Shown piece after piece: positions 43,376 to 51,307 of a DNA stretch of 59,093 nt (within the stretch, counting starts at the first letter, position 1; every line of letters begins with the position of its first letter). The notes beneath the pieces were generated by a model. It was not told the origin of the DNA. It did no database searches and saw only the letters and a list, made by a program, of their open reading frames with translations. This DNA is from Thiotrichales bacterium (GTDB lineage Bacteria; Pseudomonadota; Gammaproteobacteria; Beggiatoales; Beggiatoaceae): positions 1-59,093 of the forward strand of contig JADGEH010000019.1 in NCBI GenBank assembly GCA_016744475.1, read 5' to 3'. A program made the position numbers and the translations under genes.

Positions 43376-43703
43376 GTATTAATATCTCTCTAATTTCTTT
43401 CAATAAATCACAGCCTGCTCGGAAGTGCCCTTGTTGGCTGCGTGGACGTTCTTGGTAAGGTTTAGCTTTTTCTTCCCATTGCCCAATCAACACTGCTAGT
43501 TTATCCAGCAGTTGTCGGTCTTCATCAGGTAATTCACCTTTCAAATAAGCCTTGACTTCATCGACTCGTAAAATAGGAATTTTTACAGATTTAGTCGGTT
43601 CTCCATACAGTTTCTTCCTACCACCCCCACGATAGCCTCCACGTTTTTGTTTTTGGGTCAATAAATCGGGAGTCCTTTGAGCGGCTATGTCTTGAGCTTG
43701 CAT
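43362..43703 (-). CDS. Basic accessory protein
   Basis: 113 residues from ATG 43703 (GAAAAGGAAGGCTAACC upstream). A basic stretch QKQKRGGYRGGGRKKLYGEP leads to VKIPILRVDEVKAYLKGE, the kind of N-terminal tail and strand seen in small plasmid/phage DNA-binding proteins. Family not established. Confidence 0.5.
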   Translation of the reverse strand: MQAQDIAAQRTPDLLTQKQKRGGYRGGGRKKLYGEPTKSVKIPILRVDEVKAYLKGELPDEDRQLLDKLAVLIGQWEEKAKPYQERPRSQQGHFRAGCDLLKEIREILIHEVK

Positions 43704-43705
43704 GG

Positions 43706-44038
43706 TTAGCCTTCCTTTTCTATACAATGTTGACAAAGGAATGCATCAGTATCTGAGTACAAATGATGCGTCAATGTGCCGCAACGTGTGCAGAATATGA
43801 GTGTTTTATATATTTTGGGCAGTCTGGGCGATATGGGGTAATAAGGTACTTTAAAAGGACTTTGTGGTTTCTCATATGAGTAACTTTTATATGATAAAAA
43901 GGCTAATCTGAACAAAAAAACCATAAAAAATAATGACATCAATGGCGTAATGAAAAAAAGTGTTTCATCTAAATACTGTACCATTTGAGAGACAGAGGCT
44001 AGAGAGTCTGTTTCTTGAGATGTGAGTGGTTGACTCAT
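43706..44038 (-). CDS. Membrane protein with a C-terminal zinc ribbon
   Basis: 110 residues. A membrane helix (LFFITPLMSLFFMVFLFRLA) is followed by a cytosolic CTRCGTLTHHLYSD..CQHC ribbon. Operon spacing to its neighbours is a few bases. Unknown role. Confidence 0.55.
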   Translation of the reverse strand: MSQPLTSQETDSLASVSQMVQYLDETLFFITPLMSLFFMVFLFRLAFLSYKSYSYEKPQSPFKVPYYPISPRLPKIYKTLIFCTRCGTLTHHLYSDTDAFLCQHCIEKEG

Positions 44039-44050
44039 GATATTTACTCG

Positions 44051-44260
44051 CTAGTTCAACACATCTTGCTTTAACGTTTGTTTAAGGTCTTCGAGAATCT
44101 GTGCGCCTTGGCCTCTGGGGGCGGATGTCCGACACTCTCCTAGCCAGCGGCGAAAGGTGGTGTTGACGGTGTAGGGGTTATAGCCACTCGCCAACGCCCA
44201 ATCGCGTCGGGTCATATAGCCTTTCTTCCTTAGTAACCTATCCACTTGCGCTGCATCCAT
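44051..44260 (-). CDS. Cro-like DNA-binding protein of the inovirus switch
   Basis: 69 residues. KKGYMTRRDWALASGYNPYT and TVNTTFRRWLG suggest a helix-turn-helix. It is the first leftward gene facing the Xre repressor, so it takes the Cro/early-activator position for the accessory operon. Confidence 0.6.
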   Translation of the reverse strand: MDAAQVDRLLRKKGYMTRRDWALASGYNPYTVNTTFRRWLGECRTSAPRGQGAQILEDLKQTLKQDVLN

Positions 44261-44287
44261 TTCTAATATCGCCTTATAATCAGAAGT

Positions 44288-44313
44288 AGTTCAGTTAAGT
44301 TCATTTGAGTTCA
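44288..44313. promoter_or_regulatory. Operator O1: three AGTTCA repeats
   Basis: AGTTCA at 44288, 44298 and 44308, exactly 10 bp apart, between the divergent Cro-like and repressor genes. The adjacent palindrome TTAACCGTTTGGTTAA (44319-44334) may be a second operator type. Confidence 0.6.
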
Positions 44314-44357
44314 GTATATTAACCGTTTGGTTAATTATCAATAAGGATATTAGCCAT

Positions 44358-44705
44358 ATGACTAATTTTGTGGGCGTTCGACTAAAAGAGGAAAGAGAAC
44401 GAATTGGTATAAATCAGAAGGGATTTGCAGAAAAAATAGGCGTAGTGACACAGACACAAGTGAAATATGAAAAAGACACAAGATCGCCAAATGGTGAATA
44501 TTTTGCCAAAGCTGCAAAGTTAGGTATTGATGTGCAATACGTCATCACAGGCAAACGTGCCTTGCCTGACAAGAAATTGGAAGCCTTAGCAGGCTTATTA
44601 GAAGGGTTGAGTGAACAGCAGCGCCAAGAGATTTTGGCAAGTATTGAAGAAAAGAAACTCCTCAACAAGCTATTGAAGCAGGAACAAGACAAAGCAGCCA
44701 GTTAA
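44358..44705 (+). CDS. Xre-family repressor of the inovirus prophage
   Basis: 115 residues. VRLKEERERIGINQKGFAEK and TQTQVKYEKDTRSPNGEYF form the HTH; VQYVITGKRALPDKKLEALA follows, as in phage repressors. The C-terminus is coiled. Operators lie both upstream (44288) and downstream (44769), so it probably controls the leftward accessory genes, itself and the plus-strand membrane genes. Confidence 0.8.
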   Translation: MTNFVGVRLKEERERIGINQKGFAEKIGVVTQTQVKYEKDTRSPNGEYFAKAAKLGIDVQYVITGKRALPDKKLEALAGLLEGLSEQQRQEILASIEEKKLLNKLLKQEQDKAAS

Positions 44706-44768
44706 AAGATTGTGCCAATAGATAACGCAGTTTGACCTTTAAAACGAAGGGTTGTTGTGTCATAACAA

Positions 44769-44784
44769 AGTTCACTTGAGTTCA
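44769..44784. promoter_or_regulatory. Operator O2: two AGTTCA repeats
   Basis: AGTTCA at 44769 and 44779, again 10 bp apart, in the 140-bp gap before the 44845 gene. Same motif as O1, so the same repressor likely binds. Confidence 0.55.
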
Positions 44785-44844
44785 TTTTATTTAGTGGCTT
44801 GTGAAATAGGTTGTTACATTTTTATTCATGTCATGGAGAGAATC

Positions 44845-45372
44845 ATGCGTTATTTATCGGTGAGTTTTTTGATGGGATTATTGGTCAATGCACAGGTGTA
44901 TGCTGCTTATGGAGTGATAGATGACCCGTTAAATATGGGCAATATTATAGAAGGTACGCCCGGTGAAATTTGGTTGTATTATATTGGGCTGTGTGTCTGT
45001 AGTGGCCTGGCTGCGATAGTGTTTTATAGCAGTGCAAAAGCGGGAAAACTTACTCGAATCATAGAGTCTTTGGTATTAACGGCATTATTGGTGGCTCCAA
45101 TGGGTAGCCTCTTGTTTGATGAGTTTCAACATAAATTAGACAATAATGCGATGAGTTATGAAACATCTCTATTCATTGCGTATTTAGGGGGCTTAGGATT
45201 GGTGGCATTGAGTTACTTTATACCTAGAATATTGTTAGGCTTCTTCACAAATGTGGAGACGGCTCAGGAAAAAAGACAGAAAGAGATTCAGGATACAATA
45301 GAAAAAAATAAAGTTAAAAAAACTCGTCAGTCAGCAACAGGTGTCCCGGAGAGTGTTAATGAGACAATTTAA
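44845..45372 (+). CDS. Exported multi-TM protein
   Basis: 175 residues from ATG 44845 (GGAGAGAATC upstream); the open frame back to 44752 is not needed. The N-terminal signal peptide MRYLSVSFLMGLLVNAQVYA is followed by three membrane segments (WLYYIGLCVCSGLAAIVFY, IIESLVLTALLVAPMGSLLF, LFIAYLGGLGLVALSYFI) and a Lys-rich cytosolic tail. No family recognised. Placed behind operator O2, so it may be lysogen- or induction-specific. Confidence 0.6.
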   Translation: MRYLSVSFLMGLLVNAQVYAAYGVIDDPLNMGNIIEGTPGEIWLYYIGLCVCSGLAAIVFYSSAKAGKLTRIIESLVLTALLVAPMGSLLFDEFQHKLDNNAMSYETSLFIAYLGGLGLVALSYFIPRILLGFFTNVETAQEKRQKEIQDTIEKNKVKKTRQSATGVPESVNETI

Positions 45373-45406
45373 TGATGAAATGTGCGGTCTTTAAGGATAA
45401 CTAAAT

Positions 45407-45742
45407 ATGAAAACATACATGGCATATTTTGTTGCTTTTTGGTTTCAAAACTGGGGAGGAAGGGTGTTTTTAGGTGCCCTTATATTACTAGCCATACCGC
45501 AGGATACATTGATAGAGAGTATAGTATTAGTCGCCTTACCTATGTTTTTAATCCCTTCTATCGTTATGGGTAGAGAGGAATATACAAGGGACGTAATAGA
45601 AACAGCAAAAAATGAAATGCGGGACGAGTGGCGAGAAAGTGGTATTCGTAATGAACCACCGCCTACTAGCCCAGCGCCACCCGCGCAGAGACAGAAGACG
45701 GCTGAAGAGGAAGCCTTTGATAGGCAATTTGGGAATAGGTAA
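45407..45742 (+). CDS. Two-TM protein with Pro-rich tail
   Basis: 111 residues: two hydrophobic helices (VFLGALILLAIPQ, IVLVALPMFLIPSIVM) and a charged tail with PPPTSPAPPAQ. Follows the exported protein by 34 bp and precedes a terminator. Function unknown. Confidence 0.55.
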   Translation: MKTYMAYFVAFWFQNWGGRVFLGALILLAIPQDTLIESIVLVALPMFLIPSIVMGREEYTRDVIETAKNEMRDEWRESGIRNEPPPTSPAPPAQRQKTAEEEAFDRQFGNR

Positions 45743-45762
45743 TTCTGCATGACGACATAGAG

Positions 45763-45786
45763 ACCGCTTTTAAGCGGTTTTTTTTT
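45763..45786 (+). terminator. Rho-independent terminator of the plus-strand membrane operon
   Basis: ACCGCTT and AAGCGGT around a TT loop followed by eight T, 20 bp past the 45742 stop. Confidence 0.85.
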
Positions 45787-45822
45787 GCGTGTGAATAAAT
45801 GCCTGTCTTGGGTTTTAGCATT

Positions 45823-45891
45823 CGTCATTTTTGACGGATGTATCGTCAAAAACGGCTTAAGTGTGCGTCAAATATGAGAGATGCTCCGTCA
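45823..45891. repeat. CGTCA iteron-like repeats at 21-22 bp
   Basis: CGTCA at 45823, 45844, 45866 and 45887, spaced 21, 22 and 21 bp, plus an inverted TGACG at 45832. All lie on one face of the helix. The surrounding 45787-46213 has no convincing gene. They may be sites for Rep, a regulator or the integration host factor region. Confidence 0.55.
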
Positions 45892-46213
45892 AAAACGGTT
45901 TTTCATATAAAGAAGCTATTATTACCTTTATGATTACTGTCTAAAAATACAGACTATGCGATGGGTGTTTTTTGGAAATGTTGGTTTTTTAAGGAATCGC
46001 TCACGCGATGCTTAGGCAAGCGATGGCATCCGTCGCTGTCCGCGATAAAGCTTAGGAGGGGAATGAGAGTTGGGTTAAAAGACTCTTTAATAAGGTATGG
46101 AGGGAACAGATTGGAAAATAGTCAAGGGGTAGCGCAAAAGATAAGACAGTGAGTCTCTATAGAGGATACGTTTGTTTAAGTGACTTTTGCTATTGTTTGG
46201 GTCACTTTAACAT

Positions 46214-47269
46214 TTAACTACGTTTTACTTCTTCAGGTAGGTAGGGATATTCATGGGTACGAATATGCCCCATGCAGACGGCAGTGGGTAGTCCGAGGCG
46301 TTGCCCAGTGTTGATGGCATTGCAGATACATTTTGAAATTGTGCCCAATTGGGCATAGCCGCAGCGGTAGCCGCCTGTATAGGTATAGAGCTGGTAGTGC
46401 GCATCGGTCATAAAATCAGGCACCGAATAGGCGATTCTTTCTTCTATAGATAATGCATACACCGTTCGGACAGCTTGTGTTTGAGGAGGGGCGGCTGTGT
46501 TGACAGAAGTATATGAGACAGGCTGTTTTGCGGGTGTCGGGGCTGCTGAGGGTTCTTCTTCTTGGGCAACGCTAGTGACTCTATTAACACCTCTCATGCC
46601 TAACCAGATGGCGATGATAATACCGCCAATAATCATCAACAGCGGAAACCACGGCAGATTTTTAGCACTGTAGGTGCTGGTGTGAATGCTGGAAGACTTA
46701 AATTTTGCTTGAGCTTCTTTGTCGTGTTTGAATTTGAGCTTTCTTCGTTGGCGCTCCCAATCTTTTTTGTCTTGGCCACTCAATTTACTGGTGGATTTCC
46801 AGCCGGGATATAGCGTGATAAGCGCATAACTCAGTCCGTAAGGTCTTGAGAGGTTGGCCCAACCTCGCACTTTTTCTCGAATGAAATGGCGAATGTCCAT
46901 TTCTGACACGGTAGAGAGCACCAGGTAGTGACCTTTGTGGCGTAGCTCGGTAATAGCGCGGATGTAGTCGGGAAGGGCTTCGAGGGATTCAGCTCTCTTA
47001 AGCGACTGAAAGCCGTTTTTATCGGCTTCATCAATATAGATAATGGCGTTTTCTGGCAGTTCATGCCATTTTTGAGGGTCATCAAAAGCAGTGCCGAAGG
47101 TAGCGCCATCGAGACCGTGATGGAAAAATTGTGCTTCAGGATTCTGTTTCAGATATTGAGTAACCAGGCTAATCACTAGCGTGGTTTTGCCCGAACCTTG
47201 CCCGCCAGTGATTAACAGCGGGTTGAAGTTAATTAAGGTTTTGACGGTTTGTTGATTGCTGCCAAACAT
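46214..47269 (-). CDS. Zot-like assembly ATPase (inovirus pI)
   Basis: 351 residues. The cytosolic Zot domain starts with LLITGGQGSGKTTLVISLV (Walker A, about residues 18-36) and has NAIIYIDEAD (Walker B) and a sensor-like YLVLSTVSEMDI. One membrane helix (about 207-226, LLMIIGGIIIAIWLGM) leads to a periplasmic C-terminus with four cysteines (YRCGYAQLGTISKCICN). This is the type-II pI/Zot layout that drives phage extrusion. ATG overlaps the DUF4417 stop. Confidence 0.93.
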   Translation of the reverse strand: MFGSNQQTVKTLINFNPLLITGGQGSGKTTLVISLVTQYLKQNPEAQFFHHGLDGATFGTAFDDPQKWHELPENAIIYIDEADKNGFQSLKRAESLEALPDYIRAITELRHKGHYLVLSTVSEMDIRHFIREKVRGWANLSRPYGLSYALITLYPGWKSTSKLSGQDKKDWERQRRKLKFKHDKEAQAKFKSSSIHTSTYSAKNLPWFPLLMIIGGIIIAIWLGMRGVNRVTSVAQEEEPSAAPTPAKQPVSYTSVNTAAPPQTQAVRTVYALSIEERIAYSVPDFMTDAHYQLYTYTGGYRCGYAQLGTISKCICNAINTGQRLGLPTAVCMGHIRTHEYPYLPEEVKRS

Positions 47270-47883
47270 TAAGCAGACCTCTGGTTTAATATTTGATAAT
47301 GCAGGTCATATTGATGAACGGGAACGGCGCATTGTATGTTGGGTGGGAGATTGCCAAATACGTGTAATTCGCAGGGGTTAATCTGTTTCATGAGGTTGTT
47401 CATTCCAGCCATGTAACCCGCTTGATGACCGCCCGCTATCGGATAAGAACCGATAGCCACTGCTGAGCCTGGGGCGATGTAGGCGTGGCTCCAGTCTGCG
47501 CTATAGGAATCCCAGCTGGCGACAGGCAGTACCGGCACTTCCAAAAGCTCGCGGTAAAGATGGCTTAACGCGGCGTTACGCCACTGATTGTAAAAATTGA
47601 CCGCTGATGGCCAATCATCGTAGAGGCTAAAATCAAACCCGACCAGCCCCGCCAATTGCATACTTTGGAATCGCTTCGCATAGCGCATAGGATTATTCCA
47701 AATCGGGCTAAAGCGCTCATCATCAATGAAGAAATGCACCCAACGTCCGTGGGTGTGTCCTTGCTTATCAGCCCGCGCGGAGAATGGGAACACGTCCAGT
47801 TTGCCCAGCGCCGGGCAATGGTGTTGCAGATCGTCACCTAGCGCAGTCATGTATTGCCATGCGCTGCTGTTTAAACCGATCAT
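47269..47883 (-). CDS. DUF4417-like protein in the inovirus assembly operon
   Basis: 204 residues. VGFDFSLYDDWPSAVNFYNQ, VPVLPVASWDSYSADWSHAY and IAPGSAVAIGSYPIAGGHQA follow the DUF4417 pattern (FD.S...WP....YN, IP..SW, G..VAI...G). The family is of unknown function and is mostly known from Firmicutes and phages. It is coupled by overlaps to the Zot gene downstream and to a 57-aa basic protein upstream, so a role in DNA processing or assembly is inferred. Confidence 0.6.
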   Translation of the reverse strand: MIGLNSSAWQYMTALGDDLQHHCPALGKLDVFPFSARADKQGHTHGRWVHFFIDDERFSPIWNNPMRYAKRFQSMQLAGLVGFDFSLYDDWPSAVNFYNQWRNAALSHLYRELLEVPVLPVASWDSYSADWSHAYIAPGSAVAIGSYPIAGGHQAGYMAGMNNLMKQINPCELHVFGNLPPNIQCAVPVHQYDLHYQILNQRSA

Positions 47884-48053
47884 CGTCTACCCCGCCCCAA
47901 TACGCCTTTCATCTTGCCTAGATGGGCGGATGCCACAGCAGGGGATGAGGTGCCTAAATTCGTCCGCTGGAAAGGTTTATAGGCAGCTCCCCCTTTGCTG
48001 GCTTTATGGGTTGAGGCACCGCTATCTGATGTCCTACCCCGTCCTCCCATCAT
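47880..48053 (-). CDS. Small Gly/Arg-rich basic protein
   Basis: 57 residues (MMGGRGRTSDSGASTHKASK.. ending GKMKGVLGRGRR). AAGGAAAA precedes the ATG and the TGA overlaps the start of the DUF4417 gene. Low-complexity basic protein suited to binding ssDNA. Too short for ordinary ORF calling; the coupling on both sides supports it. Confidence 0.6.
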   Translation of the reverse strand: MMGGRGRTSDSGASTHKASKGGAAYKPFQRTNLGTSSPAVASAHLGKMKGVLGRGRR

Positions 48054-48256
48054 TTTTCCTTTTTATTCAGTTAGTTGTAGAGTATCTTGCAGTGTTGTAA
48101 ATCTAATGTTTTCAATGTCTTGTGCCGGATTTAGCAGTGTTTTAATTTTAAAAGAAAAAAACCATTCGGTTCACTGCGGTTCGCTAGAGGGTTCAAGCGT
48201 GAAGGTTTTGAGTCCATGTCTACGGTTTCTTAGGTGGCTTCAGGTTTGCAATATCA

Positions 48257-48308
48257 CATCTCAGCATTAAACTTTTGAGTCTGTTTTCAAAAGTTTAATG
48301 CTGAGATG
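48257..48308. other. 20-bp perfect hairpin, candidate packaging signal
   Basis: CATCTCAGCATTAAACTTTT (48257-48276) is the exact inverse of 48289-48308, with a 12-base loop. It is the longest perfect hairpin in the element, in the only sizeable gap (48054-48325) of the assembly operon. Filamentous phages use one such hairpin as packaging signal. No U-tract follows, so it is not an ordinary terminator. Confidence 0.55.
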
Positions 48309-48325
48309 CGCTATTGCCTGGGACA

Positions 48326-48604
48326 TCATTCCGAATGGGCTTTGGCGCGTGCCACTTTGTAGGCCAGCACAGCCATATAGGCAGTGGTGATGATTTCGAT
48401 GGCTTCTTGTGCTTGGATAGTGCGCAGCGCATAGATGGCCAATGGGCCTATATCGGCATAGATGGCGAACAGTTCGCCGAGCAGTCCATCGACGAGGTTG
48501 AGTGCTTTTTCGACAGCGTTGTAAGCGGCGACGGCAGCGGCTAGAGCGTGGTCTTTCATGTCTCTCGCGGTTTTCAGCATTTCTTCTAAGATACGGGTCA
48601 TCAT
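48326..48604 (-). CDS. pVI-position hydrophobic coat protein
   Basis: 92 residues from ATG 48604 (ATGA overlap with the adsorption gene). Helical, Ala-rich: LAAAVAAYNAVEKALNLVDG and ITTAYMAVLAYKVARAKA. It lies between the pIII-like gene and pI, the position of gene VI in Ff phages, where the product caps the virion with pIII. Assigned by position and hydropathy. Confidence 0.6.
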   Translation of the reverse strand: MMTRILEEMLKTARDMKDHALAAAVAAYNAVEKALNLVDGLLGELFAIYADIGPLAIYALRTIQAQEAIEIITTAYMAVLAYKVARAKAHSE

Positions 48605-50754
48605 GAGTAGAGCACTCCGTTCATGTAGATTCTGGCGGCACGCCAATAGGCTGATGCCAGCACCATCAGACCGATGATTTCAAACAGTTTGCAGAGATTG
48701 TCTGTGGGGATAGGGTAGGTGCCAGGGGCAACGGTGCTGAGTTCAAAAGCCAGTGCAGGGCATTGGCCTGGTTTTACGCTGTATTCTGGTACTGTGAAAA
48801 GAGGGGTGTCTTCATCTTCTTTATCTTTTTCTTCTTCAAGGATGTCACAGACTTTGTTGTTGTCTTTATCGGTGCAGGATAAATTTTCTTCGATTTTTTC
48901 GAGAAAACCACAGAGTGAATCTTCCATATCTGGGTCTTTGTCACAACCGACATTTTCTTTAATGTCTTTTAGCAGTTTCTCTTCTTCTTCTGTCCATTCG
49001 ACCAGTTTTTCTTGATGTTCTTCAATGGTTTTGAGACGTTTTTCAGTGTTTTTTATTTCTCCAATAATATCAGCAGTATTTTTTCTAATATCTCCTGTGT
49101 CTTTTTTGATGTCGTCAAGCGGCTTAAAGTATTCTTCAAGCTCATCAAAATTATCAACTTCTACCTTAATAATCTCATTGTTGACATGAACAAAACAGGG
49201 ATTGTCTTTATCCCAGCCACATTGCCGTTTTTTCATGGCTTCGAGTACATCAGTGACTTCAAAAAAGTTGTCTACCCAAACATGTCTGTCTGGGTCGTCT
49301 GGTGGGTCGGGTCTGTCCTGGTTTTGTTGATTGTCGTTAATGTCATCACTTAAATCAGGATCATATTCTTCTGGGTCTTTAGGTTCTTCTTCACAACCAA
49401 TGGGTTGAATATACAGTACATTTGTATCATTACAAAAACACAGACCGTCATAAGCATAAGAACCGTCAGGACAATTGGGGGTTTTGTTGTTGTCGTTAAT
49501 GTCACTGTCGTAGGAATCGTGGATGTCTCTGGTCATGCCCTGTTGATTATCTTCAACACAGTAATCAGCGCCAGGGAAAGGGAGAGTGGTACCAGGGGGA
49601 CATGAGCCAGAAGGAAGAGCATCAGGTGGAAGGATGCAGTCTTTACCCACTCGTTTAAATGGGCAGTTGGTAGAATTTGTAGGGGCTGCATTAACAGGGT
49701 CTTGCCAGCATTGATTACCAAAAGCATATATGGCAGCACCAGCAGCACCAGTTAAAACCATTGCTGGAGATGGTAAAGGACTTCTACCTCCAATAGGCGG
49801 TTTAGGATTTCCACGACCGATACCTTTACCACAAAGACCTCCAAAAAAACCAGTTAAAGCAGTGCAAGCTCCCTCTGCCATTGAAAATCCACATCTCTTT
49901 CCAAACTCCCAAAGCAGATCCCAATGATTGCAAATACAAGAGCGATACCTGGAGGTGCCTTCTATTTCTTGTGTCCAACCCACGCCCCAAGGACCAGCTT
50001 CTTCACAATCTTCTGGAGCAGGTTGTTGTGTTTCTTGAAAGGAGTCGTCTAAGCAAATACCACCTGTATAAGTACAATCACTTTGTGCGACGGGTGCCTC
50101 TTCTCCACATTTCATGGGAACGGTCTGAGCACCTGTACAGTTGACTGTACACATATTAAAACAGCCTTGAGGACTGCCAGATGAGGTTTGTAAAGAAAAA
50201 TCGTTAGAACCTTGACCGACAGATTCACCTGATTTGCAGCGGTCTTTGCTGTAAATGCCTTCTAACAAATCTTGTTTTAGAGCATTACAGCCTGTACCTG
50301 ATGGACCGGAATACTCTGTGCAAGCGGTGCAGTAGGAGGTTTGTTCTCCGTTTTTGTAGGGGAGTTGTTCTACGTTGGCGGGGACTACTGAGTGTTCTGA
50401 TAAATCGCTAGGGAAACTAGCGTCGCTATGGGTATTTTTGCATTTGCAGATGCCTACACAAAAACCAGACAAAGGGTCTTCACACGGCATTTTTGGACAA
50501 TTAAACCCTAACGGATACCCCGTAGGAACAGGGCGTGAACCGGGGGTTGACGATTGATTATACGTCGCTAGTACAATTTTATCGTTGTCCGGGTCTTTTA
50601 TACAACCACGAGAAACTCCACTCGCCCACGATTTTGATGCATTATAGTTCTCGCACATCTCAAAGGCCTTTGCACAATCTAATATGCATTCTGCTGCAAA
50701 CAAATGAGATTGAGATGTAGACAAAAACAAAATAAAGAATATTTTTTTTATCAT
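48601..50754 (-). CDS. Adsorption (pIII/TspB-like) minor coat protein
   Basis: 717 residues. A signal peptide (IFFILFLSTSQSHLFAA) is followed by a Cys-rich receptor region, a Pro/Asp-rich low-complexity region (DPDLSDDINDNQQNQDRPDP), a coiled coil (GEIKNTEKRLKTIEEHQEKL) and a C-terminal anchor helix (LFEIIGLMVLASAYWRAA). This is the pIII architecture; the C-terminal part resembles TspB of Neisseria filamentous phages. More than 30 cysteines suggest extensive disulphides. Long for pIII, so the receptor domain may be specialised. Confidence 0.82.
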   Translation of the reverse strand: MIKKIFFILFLSTSQSHLFAAECILDCAKAFEMCENYNASKSWASGVSRGCIKDPDNDKIVLATYNQSSTPGSRPVPTGYPLGFNCPKMPCEDPLSGFCVGICKCKNTHSDASFPSDLSEHSVVPANVEQLPYKNGEQTSYCTACTEYSGPSGTGCNALKQDLLEGIYSKDRCKSGESVGQGSNDFSLQTSSGSPQGCFNMCTVNCTGAQTVPMKCGEEAPVAQSDCTYTGGICLDDSFQETQQPAPEDCEEAGPWGVGWTQEIEGTSRYRSCICNHWDLLWEFGKRCGFSMAEGACTALTGFFGGLCGKGIGRGNPKPPIGGRSPLPSPAMVLTGAAGAAIYAFGNQCWQDPVNAAPTNSTNCPFKRVGKDCILPPDALPSGSCPPGTTLPFPGADYCVEDNQQGMTRDIHDSYDSDINDNNKTPNCPDGSYAYDGLCFCNDTNVLYIQPIGCEEEPKDPEEYDPDLSDDINDNQQNQDRPDPPDDPDRHVWVDNFFEVTDVLEAMKKRQCGWDKDNPCFVHVNNEIIKVEVDNFDELEEYFKPLDDIKKDTGDIRKNTADIIGEIKNTEKRLKTIEEHQEKLVEWTEEEEKLLKDIKENVGCDKDPDMEDSLCGFLEKIEENLSCTDKDNNKVCDILEEEKDKEDEDTPLFTVPEYSVKPGQCPALAFELSTVAPGTYPIPTDNLCKLFEIIGLMVLASAYWRAARIYMNGVLYS

Positions 50755-50840
50755 TTCAGCATCAAATAAAAAATAAATAGAAACACTAAAGTATGTTCTA
50801 AATGTTGAATAATACTAGATATTGACTGAATGTCATTCAA
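50751..50840 (-). CDS. 29-aa membrane peptide, candidate pIX/pVII
   Basis: From TTG 50840 with GGGGA 7 bp upstream, 1 bp past the previous stop; its TGA overlaps the ATG of the adsorption gene. MNDIQSISSIIQHLEHTLVF then a LFIFYLML hydrophobic end. Very short coat proteins in this position are normal in Ff phages. Confidence 0.45.
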   Translation of the reverse strand: MNDIQSISSIIQHLEHTLVFLFIFYLMLK

Positions 50841-50841
50841 T

Positions 50842-50946
50842 TCAACGTCCCCAAAATGTTCTTTGTACCCACACACAACCGATAGCCACAGATTCAGCTA
50901 ATAAAAGACCTGTGCCTAATATAAGAACAAACTCAAGTAATGCCAT
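50842..50946 (-). CDS. 34-aa membrane coat protein candidate (pVII/pIX-like)
   Basis: MALLEFVLILGTGLLLAESV then AIGCVWVQRTFWGR: one membrane helix followed by a short basic tail, as in Ff pVII (33 aa) and pIX (32 aa). It lies between the major coat and adsorption genes, as in Ff. Weak ribosome binding site. Confidence 0.55.
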   Translation of the reverse strand: MALLEFVLILGTGLLLAESVAIGCVWVQRTFWGR

Positions 50947-50987
50947 AAGATTGTAAAGAGGCCACACAGTGACCTCTCTCCATCAGA

Positions 50988-51290
50988 TTAAGCAAAGAAA
51001 GTCGCTTTGACCCATTTAATACCCACTGCGATAGCAGCCAATAAAAATAGGGGTGTGGCCACTTCCAGCATGGCAGGACTAACACTACCACCAAAATAAG
51101 CAGCACCTGCTGAAGCGGAAGTCACTAAGCTTTTGCTGCCTTCGTCCGCTGCATAAGCAGAATTGAAAAACAGAGATAAAACTACTATCCCAGGTAACAA
51201 AAAAGAACGTACAGAAGAAAAACGAGATTTCAATGATTCTTTCTGTTGACGCTCGGACACTGTGTGTAGATGTTTGTCAAATTTAGACAT
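50988..51290 (-). CDS. Major coat protein (pVIII-like) with long leader
   Basis: 100 residues from ATG 51290 (GAGGGT 7 bp upstream; a second ATG is at 51296). A 47-residue leader ends in LPGIVVLSLFFNSAYA, a good signal peptidase site. The mature part (53 aa) starts ADEGSKS, has one membrane helix (PLFLLAAIAVGIKWV) and a basic/aromatic end KATFFA: the acidic-hydrophobic-basic layout of Ff pVIII (50 aa). The leader is about twice the usual length. Confidence 0.82.
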   Translation of the reverse strand: MSKFDKHLHTVSERQQKESLKSRFSSVRSFLLPGIVVLSLFFNSAYAADEGSKSLVTSASAGAAYFGGSVSPAMLEVATPLFLLAAIAVGIKWVKATFFA

Positions 51291-51307
51291 TTTCATACCC
51301 TCAAAAA

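Noticed and set aside
44752-44844. Extended N-terminus of the exported protein
   Set aside because: ATG 44845 has GGAGAG upstream and begins a proper signal peptide; the upstream part overlaps operator O2.
45961-46152. 63-aa plus-strand reading frame
   Set aside because: No ribosome binding site, no neighbours in frame, and it lies across repeat-rich non-coding DNA (CGCGATGC/GCGATGGC dyads).
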